Shown piece by piece: positions 15,693 through 23,736 of a stretch of DNA of 64,000 nt. Each line of letters starts with the position of its first letter. Position 1 is the first letter of the stretch. Below the pieces are notes generated by a model, which worked only from the letters and a program-made list of their open reading frames with translations, did no database searches and was not told where the DNA came from. The translations under genes were made by a program, and so were the position numbers. The stretch is taken from NCBI GenBank assembly GCA_947502505.1, contig CANNAE010000002.1:372001-436000 (forward strand), given 5' to 3'. Source of the stretch: an uncultured Planococcus sp. GTDB lineage: Bacteria > Bacillota > Bacilli > Bacillales_A > Planococcaceae.

Positions 15693-16898
15693 ATGAAACT
15701 GAATAGAAATTTCCACTTATTGCTGACGGGCCAGTCGCTTGCGAATATCGGCGACGTGCTCTATATCGTCAGCATCATTTACCTAATTTTCGAATTGACC
15801 GGTTCCGCCACGGCCGCTGCTTTGGTGCCGTTTATCATCACCAGTTCGATGTTCGTCTCAAACACGCTAACACCGCTCCTGATGCAGCGCATTGATTTGA
15901 AATGGCTGCTTGCCGTATCGCAAATGGGCAAGACGGGCTTGTTAATTGCCTTGGCATTGTTTCTGCCGCAGTTAACTGCAGCCAATCTTATTGCGCTGTT
16001 TTTATTGATCAGTTTGGTGGCGCTGTTGGACGGCTGCGCCCGCCCGGTGACGCAGGCTTTAATCCCAAATTACGTGGAAAGTGAACAATTGCTGAAAGCG
16101 AACGGCGTCAACGAGACCGTTACGCAGTTAATTCAAACGGCGATGTGGTTTGTCGGCAGTTCCTTATTGATTTGGCTCACCGCTATCGAACTGGTCTGGC
16201 TGACGGCAGGCTTGTTCCTGCTTTCAAGCCTATTGTTGAGCGGATTGGACCGAGTCGACAGCGCCGTGCCAGAAACGCAAAACAAATGGCGTCAAATCAC
16301 CCAAGGCTGGAAGACCGTTTCAAGGACACCGGTATTAAAGCGCATTGCGGTGATGGACATACTCGAGACTATCGCCGGCGCCGTGTGGATAGCTGCGATT
16401 TTGTATGTTTTCGTCAGTGAAGCACTCGCAGCCGATGAACAATGGTGGGGCTTTATCAACGGATCGTTCTTTATCGGTTTGATCATAGGCAGCCTTATTT
16501 GCCTGCGGTTTACGCAATGGATCGAGAATAATCTGAGCCGCTTCATCTTAACTGGCGCGATTTTCAGCAGCGCAGCGACGGTGCTGTTCGGGTTGAACAG
16601 TGTTCCCGCAATGGCGCTCTTCTTGTCCGTTCTGGTCGGGATCTTCAGCCAGCTAAAAAATATTCCGCAACAAACTGTTGTGCAGACGAGTGTGCCAAAA
16701 GAGCAATTGCCGACAGTGTTCACGACACTCGGTGCAATCGGGATGGGTACGTTTGGCATGGCTTCGCTATTGATGGGGATACTGGCCGATCTATTCGGCA
16801 TCCGGTTCGTTTTTGTTTTTTCTGGCCTTTTGCTAGCTATCGCCAGTTGGATTGCTTACCGCGGCCGAAGTCATTTCCGGCGTACGGTTCAGGGGTAA
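15693..16898 (+). CDS. MFS transporter
   Basis: A 401-residue major facilitator with about 12 predicted membrane helices, beginning LLTGQSLANIGDVLYIVSIIYLIFELTGSATAAALVPF, which is the MFS helix 1-2 pattern in the group of MdfA/YfiS-like drug exporters. The central loop around residues 190-210 separates the two six-helix halves. I chose ATG 15693, which follows TTGGGGGATT; the 15672 reading starts inside the ribosome site. The substrate is unknown; this subgroup is usually annotated as efflux. Confidence 0.82.
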   Translation: MKLNRNFHLLLTGQSLANIGDVLYIVSIIYLIFELTGSATAAALVPFIITSSMFVSNTLTPLLMQRIDLKWLLAVSQMGKTGLLIALALFLPQLTAANLIALFLLISLVALLDGCARPVTQALIPNYVESEQLLKANGVNETVTQLIQTAMWFVGSSLLIWLTAIELVWLTAGLFLLSSLLLSGLDRVDSAVPETQNKWRQITQGWKTVSRTPVLKRIAVMDILETIAGAVWIAAILYVFVSEALAADEQWWGFINGSFFIGLIIGSLICLRFTQWIENNLSRFILTGAIFSSAATVLFGLNSVPAMALFLSVLVGIFSQLKNIPQQTVVQTSVPKEQLPTVFTTLGAIGMGTFGMASLLMGILADLFGIRFVFVFSGLLLAIASWIAYRGRSHFRRTVQG

Positions 16899-16904
16899 AT
16901 ATAT

Positions 16905-16941
16905 GAAAAGGGACAGCCAGAAGATACCGGCTGCCCCTTTT
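16905..16941. terminator. Terminator between convergent genes
   Basis: AAAAGGG-CAGCC and GGCTG-CCCCTTTT form a stem with a 10-nt loop, just downstream of the MFS gene. It can serve both strands. Confidence 0.8.
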
Positions 16942-16952
16942 CGCTGTTAAAT

Positions 16953-17204
16953 TTAATCAGTCAGGCTAAATCCCATAATGTGATCCGAAAAAACGGCATA
17001 GCTTTCGCATTCAATGACGTTCTCAGGGTTTGCAAGAGGCACAATTTTGACATCATTCAAAACGATCATCCCGGCGAGATTGGTGATATTGCTGTCTTTG
17101 ATTAATGGAAAGATTGTATCTTCTGATTGAAGAATAGCTAAATCCAGTAATGGGAGATTTTCTATATCTGGTGATTGTGTGCTTATTTTTTTTGCGATAA
17201 TCAA
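16953..17204 (-). CDS. Unrecognised protein, possibly the 3' part of a frameshifted gene
   Basis: Eighty-three codons with a TTG start overlapping the TGA of the preceding short ORF (ATTGA). The frame stays open upstream through that ORF and reads SIQITTSSALIIAKKIS before the TTG, which looks like a continuous strand-forming segment. One extra A in the A6 tract at 17234-17239 would join both parts into about 132 residues. No domain recognised. It may be an intact coupled gene, a pseudogene or a sequencing indel. Confidence 0.5.
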   Translation of the reverse strand: MIIAKKISTQSPDIENLPLLDLAILQSEDTIFPLIKDSNITNLAGMIVLNDVKIVPLANPENVIECESYAVFSDHIMGFSLTD

Positions 17205-17347
17205 TGCACTAGAAGTAGTGATTTGGATTGATCTTTTTTCTCGGTATCTTTCTGCAGTTCATCGAGATGTACTTGCGCAATCACGATCGATAGTTTCTTC
17301 ATATCATGAACGGAATTCAGTTCATGTCCTTTTAAAGTAACGGTCAA
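17201..17347 (-). CDS. Short ORF (48 residues), possibly the 5' part of a frameshifted gene
   Basis: A TTG start with GAGGGGGA at good distance opens 48 codons (MTVTLKGHELNSVHDMKK..., ending in SLLLVH). A good ribosome site and a plausible N-terminus suggest a real translation start. The stop comes 12 codons after an A6 tract, and the other frame continues as the ORF ending at 16953. See that entry for the combined interpretation. Confidence 0.5.
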   Translation of the reverse strand: MTVTLKGHELNSVHDMKKLSIVIAQVHLDELQKDTEKKDQSKSLLLVH

Positions 17348-17384
17348 ATTAATCCCCCTCTATCATTTTCGTCCTTAGAATATG

Positions 17385-17846
17385 CTAGTTAAACGCTCCC
17401 AAATAAACCGAATTCCCGCCACCGCTCTCAAACTCCTGGATGAATTTGACAATGCCTTTCGGATAAATCCGGTATTTCAATAAGTCTTCTATTTCTACCC
17501 ATTCACAGCCGGTTTGCTGCGTATCGGGGTTCGACGGTGCCGCTGACTGCAAATTATCCAGCAAACGGCATTCAAAATAATATTCGATTTGGTGAACGCT
17601 GCTATCGGTCTCGGCATATTCGTGGCGCTCGCCTATGTATTCGCGGATATGGATCAGGCTTTTCACTTCGACGGCGCAGCCGATTTCTTCGAGGCATTCG
17701 CGGGCGGCTGCTTCCGGCAAGGTTTCACCAAGTTCCTGGCCACCGCCTGGGAATAGATAATAACTGCCTTCTGCGTCTTCATTAGTCGTCAGCAATACTT
17801 TGCCATTCTGGACAATGATCGCTTTTGCGGAATTTCTAATGGCCAA
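17385..17846 (-). CDS. Nudix hydrolase
   Basis: A 153-residue Nudix protein. The Nudix box is intact as G-QELGE-TLPEAAA-RECLEEIG (GX5EX7REUXEEXGU), preceded by YYLFPGGG. Nudix enzymes cleave nucleoside diphosphate derivatives. The IEYYFECRL and CEWVEIEDLLKYRIYP segments resemble ADP-ribose or mutT-like pyrophosphatases, but the substrate is not predictable. I place the start at TTG 17846 after AAAGGGGAGAG. A reading from 17942 would overlap the upstream gene by over 100 bp. The 11-bp overlap with the zinc PLC-like gene implies coupling. Confidence 0.83.
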   Translation of the reverse strand: MAIRNSAKAIIVQNGKVLLTTNEDAEGSYYLFPGGGQELGETLPEAAARECLEEIGCAVEVKSLIHIREYIGERHEYAETDSSVHQIEYYFECRLLDNLQSAAPSNPDTQQTGCEWVEIEDLLKYRIYPKGIVKFIQEFESGGGNSVYLGAFN

Positions 17847-18489
17847 TGCGCTCTCCCCTTTGCCTTTCCTGAAATCCAAGTGACAAGCAGACATGTACTG
17901 CCTGATCTGCCGCTGACTTGATATAGCCGGTAATTTCTTCAACTGAGTAGATTTCTAAATCGCTGTTGGAAAATCGCTGCGATGATTGGAAATCGCCTAG
18001 TGTTTCTTTGATGAACACATCCAAGTCACTAATTTTAATTTCTTCTAGAAAGGCGTCGGGAAGTTCGGCGGCTGTCAGTTGTGCTGCCAATCCGGGACAA
18101 CCAAACTGGTCGATCAACATGCCATTGAGCTTCCTGAAGTCCGCATGCCATTTCTCCAACACCGAAGGGGCGGCATCGATACGCTTTTTCATGTCTTTTT
18201 TAAAATAGATATCGGTCATCCATACATTGTCTGCGACTAAATGAACGAGGTAGCCGAGCGTGAATTCGTCCTGCATCCGCTCCCCGTATTTCTCAATGAA
18301 TCTTCTGTAATTTACCCGTCTTGTCCCGTCGTCTACGCTGCCTTCGTAATAATGGGATTTGGTTTTTTGTTCCCTTCCATGAACTGCATCTGGCGCAATG
18401 CCCCCCAGCAGGAAACGCGGGCGATTGGATAACTCGATTTTCTCTGCCACATGTTCAGCGATGATTAAATGCATCAGGCGCGATCCCAT
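17836..18489 (-). CDS. Zinc-dependent phospholipase C-like protein
   Basis: A 217-residue protein with the pattern of the Zn_dep_PLPC family: MHLIIAEHVAEKI near the N-terminus, LLGGIAPDAV, KSHYYEG, and GYLVHLVADNVW, where the His and Asp residues would bind metals. Characterised family members hydrolyse phospholipids or glycosyl-phosphatidylinositol, but this short cytosolic version has no signal peptide and its substrate is unknown. It lies in a compact reverse-strand gene series and overlaps the downstream Nudix gene. Confidence 0.72.
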   Translation of the reverse strand: MGSRLMHLIIAEHVAEKIELSNRPRFLLGGIAPDAVHGREQKTKSHYYEGSVDDGTRRVNYRRFIEKYGERMQDEFTLGYLVHLVADNVWMTDIYFKKDMKKRIDAAPSVLEKWHADFRKLNGMLIDQFGCPGLAAQLTAAELPDAFLEEIKISDLDVFIKETLGDFQSSQRFSNSDLEIYSVEEITGYIKSAADQAVHVCLSLGFQERQRGERIGH

Positions 18490-18507
18490 GTTCTCCCCCC
18501 TTTCATT

Positions 18508-19200
18508 TCAATGATCCAGTGCCTCTTTCACTGCTGCTTCGACGTGGAGTTTTGCTGTATCGAACAACGGGGCTTGCGCGTCGTTTTGCTGGATTAACAA
18601 GCCGATTTCCGTACAGCCCAGAATGATTCCCTCGGCTCCGCGGTCGATGAGTTTTTGGATGACTTTTTGGAACTCCACTTTTGATGAATCAAGGATTTCA
18701 CCTAAACATAACTCGTCAAAAATGACTTGGTTGATCATGTCGCGTTCTGTAGCTTCCGGAATCAACACTTCGATACCGCTGTCGGCAATGCGTTCTTTAT
18801 AAAAATCTTGTTCCATCGTATATTTGGTCCCGAGCAACCCTACCGTATGGAGATGGTTTGCATGGATTTCTTTGGCCGTCGCGTCTGCAATATGCACGAC
18901 GGGAATCGTTATAGCTTCTTCTATAGAAGAAACGACTTTGTGCATCGTATTCGTACACAATACAATCAGCTCTGCCCCGCCTTTTTCAAGTGAACGGGCA
19001 ACATCCGCCAATCGCTCTCCAGCTTCTTGCCATTTCCCTTGTGACTGAAAATGCTCGATTTCCTCGAAGTCCACGCTGTACATGAGACATTCCGCAGAAT
19101 GCAGTCCACCAAGGCGCTGTTTCACTTGTTCATTAAGCATACGATAATACGACGCGGACGATTCCCAGCTCATCCCGCCGATCAATCCGATGGTTTTCAT
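18508..19200 (-). CDS. Aspartate/glutamate racemase family protein
   Basis: A 230-residue cofactor-independent amino acid racemase. The two catalytic cysteines are visible in VLCTNTMHK (about residue 80) and ILGCTEIG (about residue 190), and the start KTIGLIGGMSWESS is characteristic of RacD/YgeA-type aspartate racemases. It interconverts L- and D-Asp (or Glu), feeding peptidoglycan or D-amino-acid pools. ATG 19200 follows GAGGAGGGAAACG; five codons upstream the longest reading lacks a site. It is 15 bp downstream of an LD-carboxypeptidase gene, which also acts on D-amino acid bonds. Confidence 0.87.
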   Translation of the reverse strand: MKTIGLIGGMSWESSASYYRMLNEQVKQRLGGLHSAECLMYSVDFEEIEHFQSQGKWQEAGERLADVARSLEKGGAELIVLCTNTMHKVVSSIEEAITIPVVHIADATAKEIHANHLHTVGLLGTKYTMEQDFYKERIADSGIEVLIPEATERDMINQVIFDELCLGEILDSSKVEFQKVIQKLIDRGAEGIILGCTEIGLLIQQNDAQAPLFDTAKLHVEAAVKEALDH

Positions 19201-19215
19201 CGTTTCCCTCCTCAA

Positions 19216-20217
19216 TTACCGAATCCACTGCTCCATGATTTCAACTCGTTTTGCGCTTACATCCAGCGAAACCATTTTGCCGATAGGCATCGTCAGCATC
19301 GGCTGGGTATGCGCACAGTCAAAATCAGCAAGCAATGGCAGTTCGCGTTCTCCAAGCACTTCCAGTAAAATTTCATGCGGTTTTCTCCCAGTGCCTTGAT
19401 CGTCAAATAGTTCATGCTTTCCTAAGATGATGCCTGCTGCTTTATCAAAGATGCCATTGAGCTTCAGCAAATTGAAGTTCTTTTCTACGACGGCGGCAGT
19501 TTTCATCGTGTCTTCCAAAAGTAGAATATCGCCGCTTTCAATTATCGGCATGTATGGGCTTCCCATGATGCCAGCCATCGTATTCAGATTCCCCCCGACT
19601 AAGCGGCCTGTTACTCTGCCTTGTGTCACGCTTATCCACTCATTGTTTCTCCTATCTTTTTCCTTCGTTTTTTCTTCCCAATTGACCGGTTCGTCCGTCC
19701 AATATGGAGGCAATTCCACTTCATGCGGAGGGGTTTGCTCGTGCATTAACGCTTTTTCAAAATAATCGTATGTATAGTTCACAAAGGGTTCATGCTCGCC
19801 GAAAGACGGTACTAGCGCCGGTCCGTAAAACACGGGGATTCCTGTCTTGGCATAAATGGCGAGTAATACAGCAGTGGCATCCGAGTAGCCGATCATGATT
19901 TTCGGGTCTTTTTTAAAGGCTTCATAATCGATATACGGCAACAGCGCATTGGAATTTGTCCCGCCAATCGTCGACATGATGCAGCGGACATCCGGGTTGC
20001 GGATCAGCTCGTTTAACTCTTCTGCCCGCTCACGAATCGTACCTGAACGGTAGAAATCACGCTTGCCTGTCAAACTGCCTTGTGTGATTTCAAAGCCTTT
20101 GGATTCCAGGAAAGCTTTCGCCCGTTGGAATCGTACTGGCGAATTATAGGTAATCGGAGACGAGGGTGAATAAATCCCAATTTTGTCTCCTTTTTTTAAC
20201 CGGTTGAATATAGTCAT
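19216..20217 (-). CDS. S66 family LD-carboxypeptidase / MccF-like peptidase
   Basis: A 333-residue serine peptidase of the LdcA/MccF family. The nucleophile Ser is in IGYSDAT (about residue 113), and the Glu-His pair lies in the C-terminal domain (ILLLEDT and CAHTQPML). LdcA enzymes cleave the L-Lys/DAP to D-Ala bond of murein tetrapeptides in recycling, while MccF cleaves microcin C-like compounds; the length and the FYGPALVPSFGE loop fit the MccF-like side. The start has AAAGGAGCG. It is followed after 15 bp by a racemase gene, so a link to D-amino acid metabolism is plausible (inference). Confidence 0.85.
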   Translation of the reverse strand: MTIFNRLKKGDKIGIYSPSSPITYNSPVRFQRAKAFLESKGFEITQGSLTGKRDFYRSGTIRERAEELNELIRNPDVRCIMSTIGGTNSNALLPYIDYEAFKKDPKIMIGYSDATAVLLAIYAKTGIPVFYGPALVPSFGEHEPFVNYTYDYFEKALMHEQTPPHEVELPPYWTDEPVNWEEKTKEKDRRNNEWISVTQGRVTGRLVGGNLNTMAGIMGSPYMPIIESGDILLLEDTMKTAAVVEKNFNLLKLNGIFDKAAGIILGKHELFDDQGTGRKPHEILLEVLGERELPLLADFDCAHTQPMLTMPIGKMVSLDVSAKRVEIMEQWIR

Positions 20218-20244
20218 CTGCCCGCTCCTTTACTTATTAACAAT

Positions 20245-20757
20245 TCATTTCTTCTGGCCATCCTCTTCAACTTGGGCACAGATGAATTCGACTATCGATT
20301 GCTCGGACATCTCTTCAGTAAGCATTTGTTCGCCCGGCACACCCAATCGGTCTTTCGGCGTCCACCAAGTTCGAAGCGAAGTTTCGCCAAAGTCGGCAGA
20401 TTGAGGGCGCATTTTGTGGCGCTCCACTGTTTCATCGAAAGGCAAATCAAAATAATAAATCAAAGCATTCCCGCTATAAAACTGGATTAAATCGAGCAAC
20501 AGCCCTTCATAACGTTGTTTCATGAAGATTCCTTCCAAAATAACAATTGGGCATTTGCCTTTGCCATATTCCGTGATCTGGCGGATCAAGTCTGTCGACA
20601 GATTGCCATCCCGGTCTTGGACCTTTAACATATCCCGGCGAACTACATCCTGTGAGACCATTAACACGCCTCTCCCGAAATAATCTTGCAGCTGCTTGGC
20701 TATGGTCGTTTTTCCGCTGCCTGAATTTCCCCGCAAGATAATCAGTTTAGTTTCCAC
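20245..20757 (-). CDS. P-loop kinase, zeta-toxin/uridine kinase-like
   Basis: About 170 residues. Walker A is RGNSGSGKTT near the start, followed by VSQDVVRRDML, VILEGIF (Walker B-like) and YYFDLPFDETVERHKMRP (lid). This fits the broad family of small kinases that phosphorylate nucleosides, sugars or antibiotics. No antitoxin-like partner gene is seen, so a toxin role is unsupported. The start is uncertain: GTG 20757 fits the usual family length (four residues before KLIILRG), while a TTG at 20790 overlapping the preceding stop would add 11 residues. Confidence 0.75.
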   Translation of the reverse strand: METKLIILRGNSGSGKTTIAKQLQDYFGRGVLMVSQDVVRRDMLKVQDRDGNLSTDLIRQITEYGKGKCPIVILEGIFMKQRYEGLLLDLIQFYSGNALIYYFDLPFDETVERHKMRPQSADFGETSLRTWWTPKDRLGVPGEQMLTEEMSEQSIVEFICAQVEEDGQKK

Positions 20758-20786
20758 TATGATCACGCTCTTTTCGGCACTGTTTC

Positions 20787-21677
20787 TCAAAGTGCTTTTG
20801 TTAATTTTCGAGTCATTGCAATGACTAAGTCTGGTCTGTCGAGATGAATCATATGCCCAGCACCATCTGCAAAAAACAGTTCACTGTTTTCAGAAAGAGT
20901 CGATTGTTCCTGAATCAATGTATGCCATAGATTTTCCTGGGCACTCAGTTCTGCCTCTGGCCATCCTTCTTCTATTCCTTGCACCAGAGAGTATTTTTTA
21001 TCACGTCCGATGACTATTAGCGGAATGTTTGAAAGCGAACCTAAACTTTTGATGATCTTGGCATCTGCTCTCCAGTTTTCGACTTCTGACTTCATTGTTT
21101 TGTACAGATTGGGTTTTTGCTGAAATTCAATTAATCGTTGTTGAATAGGGCTCGGTAATCTTTTCTGCTTCTCACTTAACATAGGGCGGATTATTTTTTT
21201 CAATGCACTTTCATCCAGTTCGGCAAATTCCTCACACTCTTTCAACCACTTATCATCAGAAGCATCCTCTGCCAAGTCAGGAAGTTCGTCGAGTTTTTCC
21301 AAGCTATCCGAGGTAGAATCCACTAATAGTAATCCTTTGACCTGCTGAGGAAAGAGTTTCGAAAAATGTTGTGCGCACAACCCGCCATAAGAATGGCCAA
21401 TCAACACGACCGGCTCCGTCACTTCAAGTAGATCCAAGAGACCCTTAGCATCTTCTACCGCAGCAGCCGTCGTGCGTGGCTCTACTCCCAATTCACTCGC
21501 GCCAAGCCCAGCGCGATGGAACAGGATAACTGTATGAGTTTCACTTAAAGCTTCTGTTACATGGAACCATTCTTCAAATGAACATCCCATGCCCGTCATA
21601 ATGAGAACCGGCGTCCCAGCCTCTCCTTTTCTCAACACTTCTATCGCTCGGCCATTAAGATACACAAGGTCTTTCAT
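20787..21677 (-). CDS. Alpha/beta hydrolase
   Basis: A 296-residue alpha/beta hydrolase. The nucleophile elbow is GHSYGG, the oxyanion-side segment is MTGMGCSFEEW, and the C-terminal GAGHMIHLDRPD supplies the catalytic His. A helical lid of about 80 residues lies between. The substrate is unknown; esterase, lipase or epoxide hydrolase types cannot be separated. ATG 21677 has GAAGGAGAGAAAAG before it. Its stop overlaps by 4 nt a possible TTG of the downstream kinase gene, and it follows the Nif3-like gene closely. Confidence 0.82.
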   Translation of the reverse strand: MKDLVYLNGRAIEVLRKGEAGTPVLIMTGMGCSFEEWFHVTEALSETHTVILFHRAGLGASELGVEPRTTAAAVEDAKGLLDLLEVTEPVVLIGHSYGGLCAQHFSKLFPQQVKGLLLVDSTSDSLEKLDELPDLAEDASDDKWLKECEEFAELDESALKKIIRPMLSEKQKRLPSPIQQRLIEFQQKPNLYKTMKSEVENWRADAKIIKSLGSLSNIPLIVIGRDKKYSLVQGIEEGWPEAELSAQENLWHTLIQEQSTLSENSELFFADGAGHMIHLDRPDLVIAMTRKLTKAL

Positions 21678-21727
21678 TCTTTTCTCTCCTTCTATCAGAA
21701 GTCGACGCATCGCTAAAGTTCCAGACC

Positions 21728-22492
21728 TCAATGATTCAACTCAACATGCTGTTCTTTCAATTCCGCAATCTCGACATCTGGATTCAGTTCTGCGATTTTT
21801 TGGGCTAAGCTGGCCACGCCGAATATCTCGGTGAAGGTATGGCTGCCGACTAGTAAATTGATGCCCGCAAACTGAGCGTATTGAATCGTGTAAAGAGTGG
21901 CTTCGCCAGTAACATACGTATCGCATCCGGCTTCTGCTGCTTCGCGGATCAAGGCAGAAGAATGGCCTGCCCCCGTCAAGACGCCCATCCGTTTGACGGG
22001 CAGGTCGTTATTTCTCCAAGCGCGCACCGGCTCATTTAAAGCGTTGCGCATGCGGCCAGCCACTTGCTCAAACGCCACCGGATCAGTGAATTCCGCAATG
22101 CCTGGAAGTTCACCATCTGCTTCCGTGTAAGTTGAATAGCTGATGATTTCGTCGACTTCTAATACTTCCATCAATGAAGTGCATGTGCCGAATTCCACGA
22201 AATCCAGTGGTGCATGAATCCAGAAATGGCCGATATTATGCTGTTTCAGCCGTTTGACACAAACTTCCCGCAACCCATAGATGAAATCCCAGGCATCGTG
22301 ATGCGTCACCATTAAATCGACGCCTTGTGCAATGGCCATTTCTACCGTTTCAATCGATAAATTGGTCGCATAGCCAATTTTCCGGATTTCCTTTTCTGAC
22401 GTGTTCGTGAAGCCGTATTCGTCGCCCTCTTTCAATAACTCTTCGCCGAACAATTGCTGGATTGTTTTCTCAAATTCTCCTTGTTTCATCAT
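21728..22492 (-). CDS. Nif3-like dinuclear metal-centre protein
   Basis: A 254-residue Nif3/YqfO-family protein. Metal-binding residues are visible in LMVTHHDAWDF (His-His), HAPLDF and SHTFTEIFGV (His and Glu), the hallmark of the family. MGVLTGAGHSS is the conserved glycine-rich strand. Nif3-like proteins form hexameric rings with two metals per subunit; GTP cyclohydrolase-like activity has been suggested for some, but a function is not settled. It is the first gene of the reverse-strand cluster reaching to 17.4 kb. No start ambiguity beyond two adjacent ATGs. Confidence 0.85.
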   Translation of the reverse strand: MMKQGEFEKTIQQLFGEELLKEGDEYGFTNTSEKEIRKIGYATNLSIETVEMAIAQGVDLMVTHHDAWDFIYGLREVCVKRLKQHNIGHFWIHAPLDFVEFGTCTSLMEVLEVDEIISYSTYTEADGELPGIAEFTDPVAFEQVAGRMRNALNEPVRAWRNNDLPVKRMGVLTGAGHSSALIREAAEAGCDTYVTGEATLYTIQYAQFAGINLLVGSHTFTEIFGVASLAQKIAELNPDVEIAELKEQHVELNH

Positions 22493-22550
22493 AAAAGCCC
22501 CACTATTCTGTTTTTTCTTGATTTTACCACATAAAATACATTTGATAATA

Positions 22551-22579
22551 TTGGAAATAAAAAAGAGTTTGAGTATAAT
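22551..22579 (+). promoter_or_regulatory. Sigma-A promoter of the GAF-STAS gene
   Basis: TTGGAA at 22551-22556 and TATAAT at 22574-22579 are 17 nt apart. The predicted leader to the start codon is about 220 nt and contains the GC-rich pairing CCCCCC..GGGG just before the ribosome site, but no RNA family that I recognise. Confidence 0.7.
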
Positions 22580-22807
22580 TGACCTCTCCAGCCATTCGGA
22601 ACGTATGTTTCGTTCGGCCTGCGAAATGTTTCCCTTGACCCTAATTCTCGAATTCTATAGCCTTATAGGAAGAAACACGAGGGGGCTGCCCCATCGATTG
22701 AATTTGGTGTTTTTGATGAAAACTTAATGCATTTAAGTTGAATCAGAATCGCTCTACACATCAAAGAAAACCGGCAGGACCCCCCAGGATTTGGGGAGGA
22801 ACGCACG

Positions 22808-23653
22808 ATGAGCGAAAAAAAAGGAATGTCCACGCACGATTCGTTAAAAGCTGTTTCCTACAAGCTGTTTCAAGTGATCAGTGATGAACTTGGTGTCAAC
22901 ACCGCTTATGTGACCGAGCGAGGTCCGACCGCGATGAAAGTAATCAGCTCATTTAATAAAGACCATTACATCATTCCTGAAGGCTATGCAGTAGATTATG
23001 ACGGCACTTACTGCCGCTTGATTATTCAAAGCGACCAGGAAGCGATGCGTACAAATAATTTAGGCTCGTTTACATTGACGAAGGACTTGGAAGTGACGCC
23101 GCAGCTGGAGGTCAAAGGCTTTCTCGGCGTGACGCTACGCGATTTCTATGGCGAAGTATTTGGTACTTTATGCGTCATGGACAAGGAAGAAAAAGAGTTC
23201 AGCGATCAGGACATCCATTTCCTGAAACAAATGGCGGAAGTGCTGTCTTATGTCATCCACTTGGATAATACTTTGGCAGACATCGAGTTGTTGAGCGTTC
23301 CGATCATCCCGATTAAAAAAGGCTTGGCTATCTTGTCACTCCAAGGGAATATTAATGAATCACGTTCCCAGAAAATCATGGAAGACACTTTGCATTACGC
23401 AGCCGACAAAGGCATCCATTCGTTTGTTATCGATTTGTCGCAATTAATGCTGCTGGAAAACCAGTTCCCGGATGTCTTGAAGAATCTAGTATCCGGCCTG
23501 AATGTCATGGGCGTCCAAGTCATGATGACCGGCCTGCCGCCTTGGCTCGTCCAAATGCCAGGGGTCAGTGAACATTTATCACAATTGAAAACCGAGTATG
23601 TTGCTGATATTGAATCGGCCCTCAATAAAATCGGCTATAAGCTGGAAAAATAA
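22808..23653 (+). CDS. GAF-STAS regulator (RsbR/stressosome-like)
   Basis: A 281-residue protein: GAF domain about residues 10-155 (YCRLIIQ, GVTLRDFYGEVFGTLCVMD), linker, STAS domain about 165-278 (IIPIKKGLAILSLQGNI, FVIDLSQLMLL, VMGVQVMMTGLPP). In RsbR paralogues the STAS domain assembles stressosomes and is phosphorylated on Thr/Ser by RsbT. Here Ser follows Asp-Leu at the equivalent of the first site. GAF replaces the globin-like sensor of classical RsbR. A paralogue of the same architecture lies at 50476-51333. The role in a stress (SigB-type) pathway is inferred. Confidence 0.82.
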   Translation: MSEKKGMSTHDSLKAVSYKLFQVISDELGVNTAYVTERGPTAMKVISSFNKDHYIIPEGYAVDYDGTYCRLIIQSDQEAMRTNNLGSFTLTKDLEVTPQLEVKGFLGVTLRDFYGEVFGTLCVMDKEEKEFSDQDIHFLKQMAEVLSYVIHLDNTLADIELLSVPIIPIKKGLAILSLQGNINESRSQKIMEDTLHYAADKGIHSFVIDLSQLMLLENQFPDVLKNLVSGLNVMGVQVMMTGLPPWLVQMPGVSEHLSQLKTEYVADIESALNKIGYKLEK

Positions 23654-23692
23654 AAGGAAGGGAAAAGCCCGAGAGCTTTTCCCTTCCTTTTA
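23652..23692 (+). terminator. Terminator of the GAF-STAS gene
   Basis: AAAAGGAAGGGAAAAGC pairs perfectly with GCTTTTCCCTTCCTTTT around a 6-nt loop; a long stem with flanking A and T runs, usable on both strands. Confidence 0.88.
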
Positions 23693-23736
23693 TTATAGAC
23701 AGCGCAACTCTCACCTAATGTCAGGCTGCAACTCTT

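Noticed and set aside
17234-17239. Programmed -1 frameshift at the A6 tract
   Set aside because: The heptamer is not in slippery phase (GAG AAA AAA GAT in the zero frame) and no downstream pseudoknot stands out; a simple indel or coupled ORFs explain the data better.
20245-20757. Zeta-type toxin gene with antitoxin
   Set aside because: The P-loop kinase has no small antitoxin-like partner beside it.
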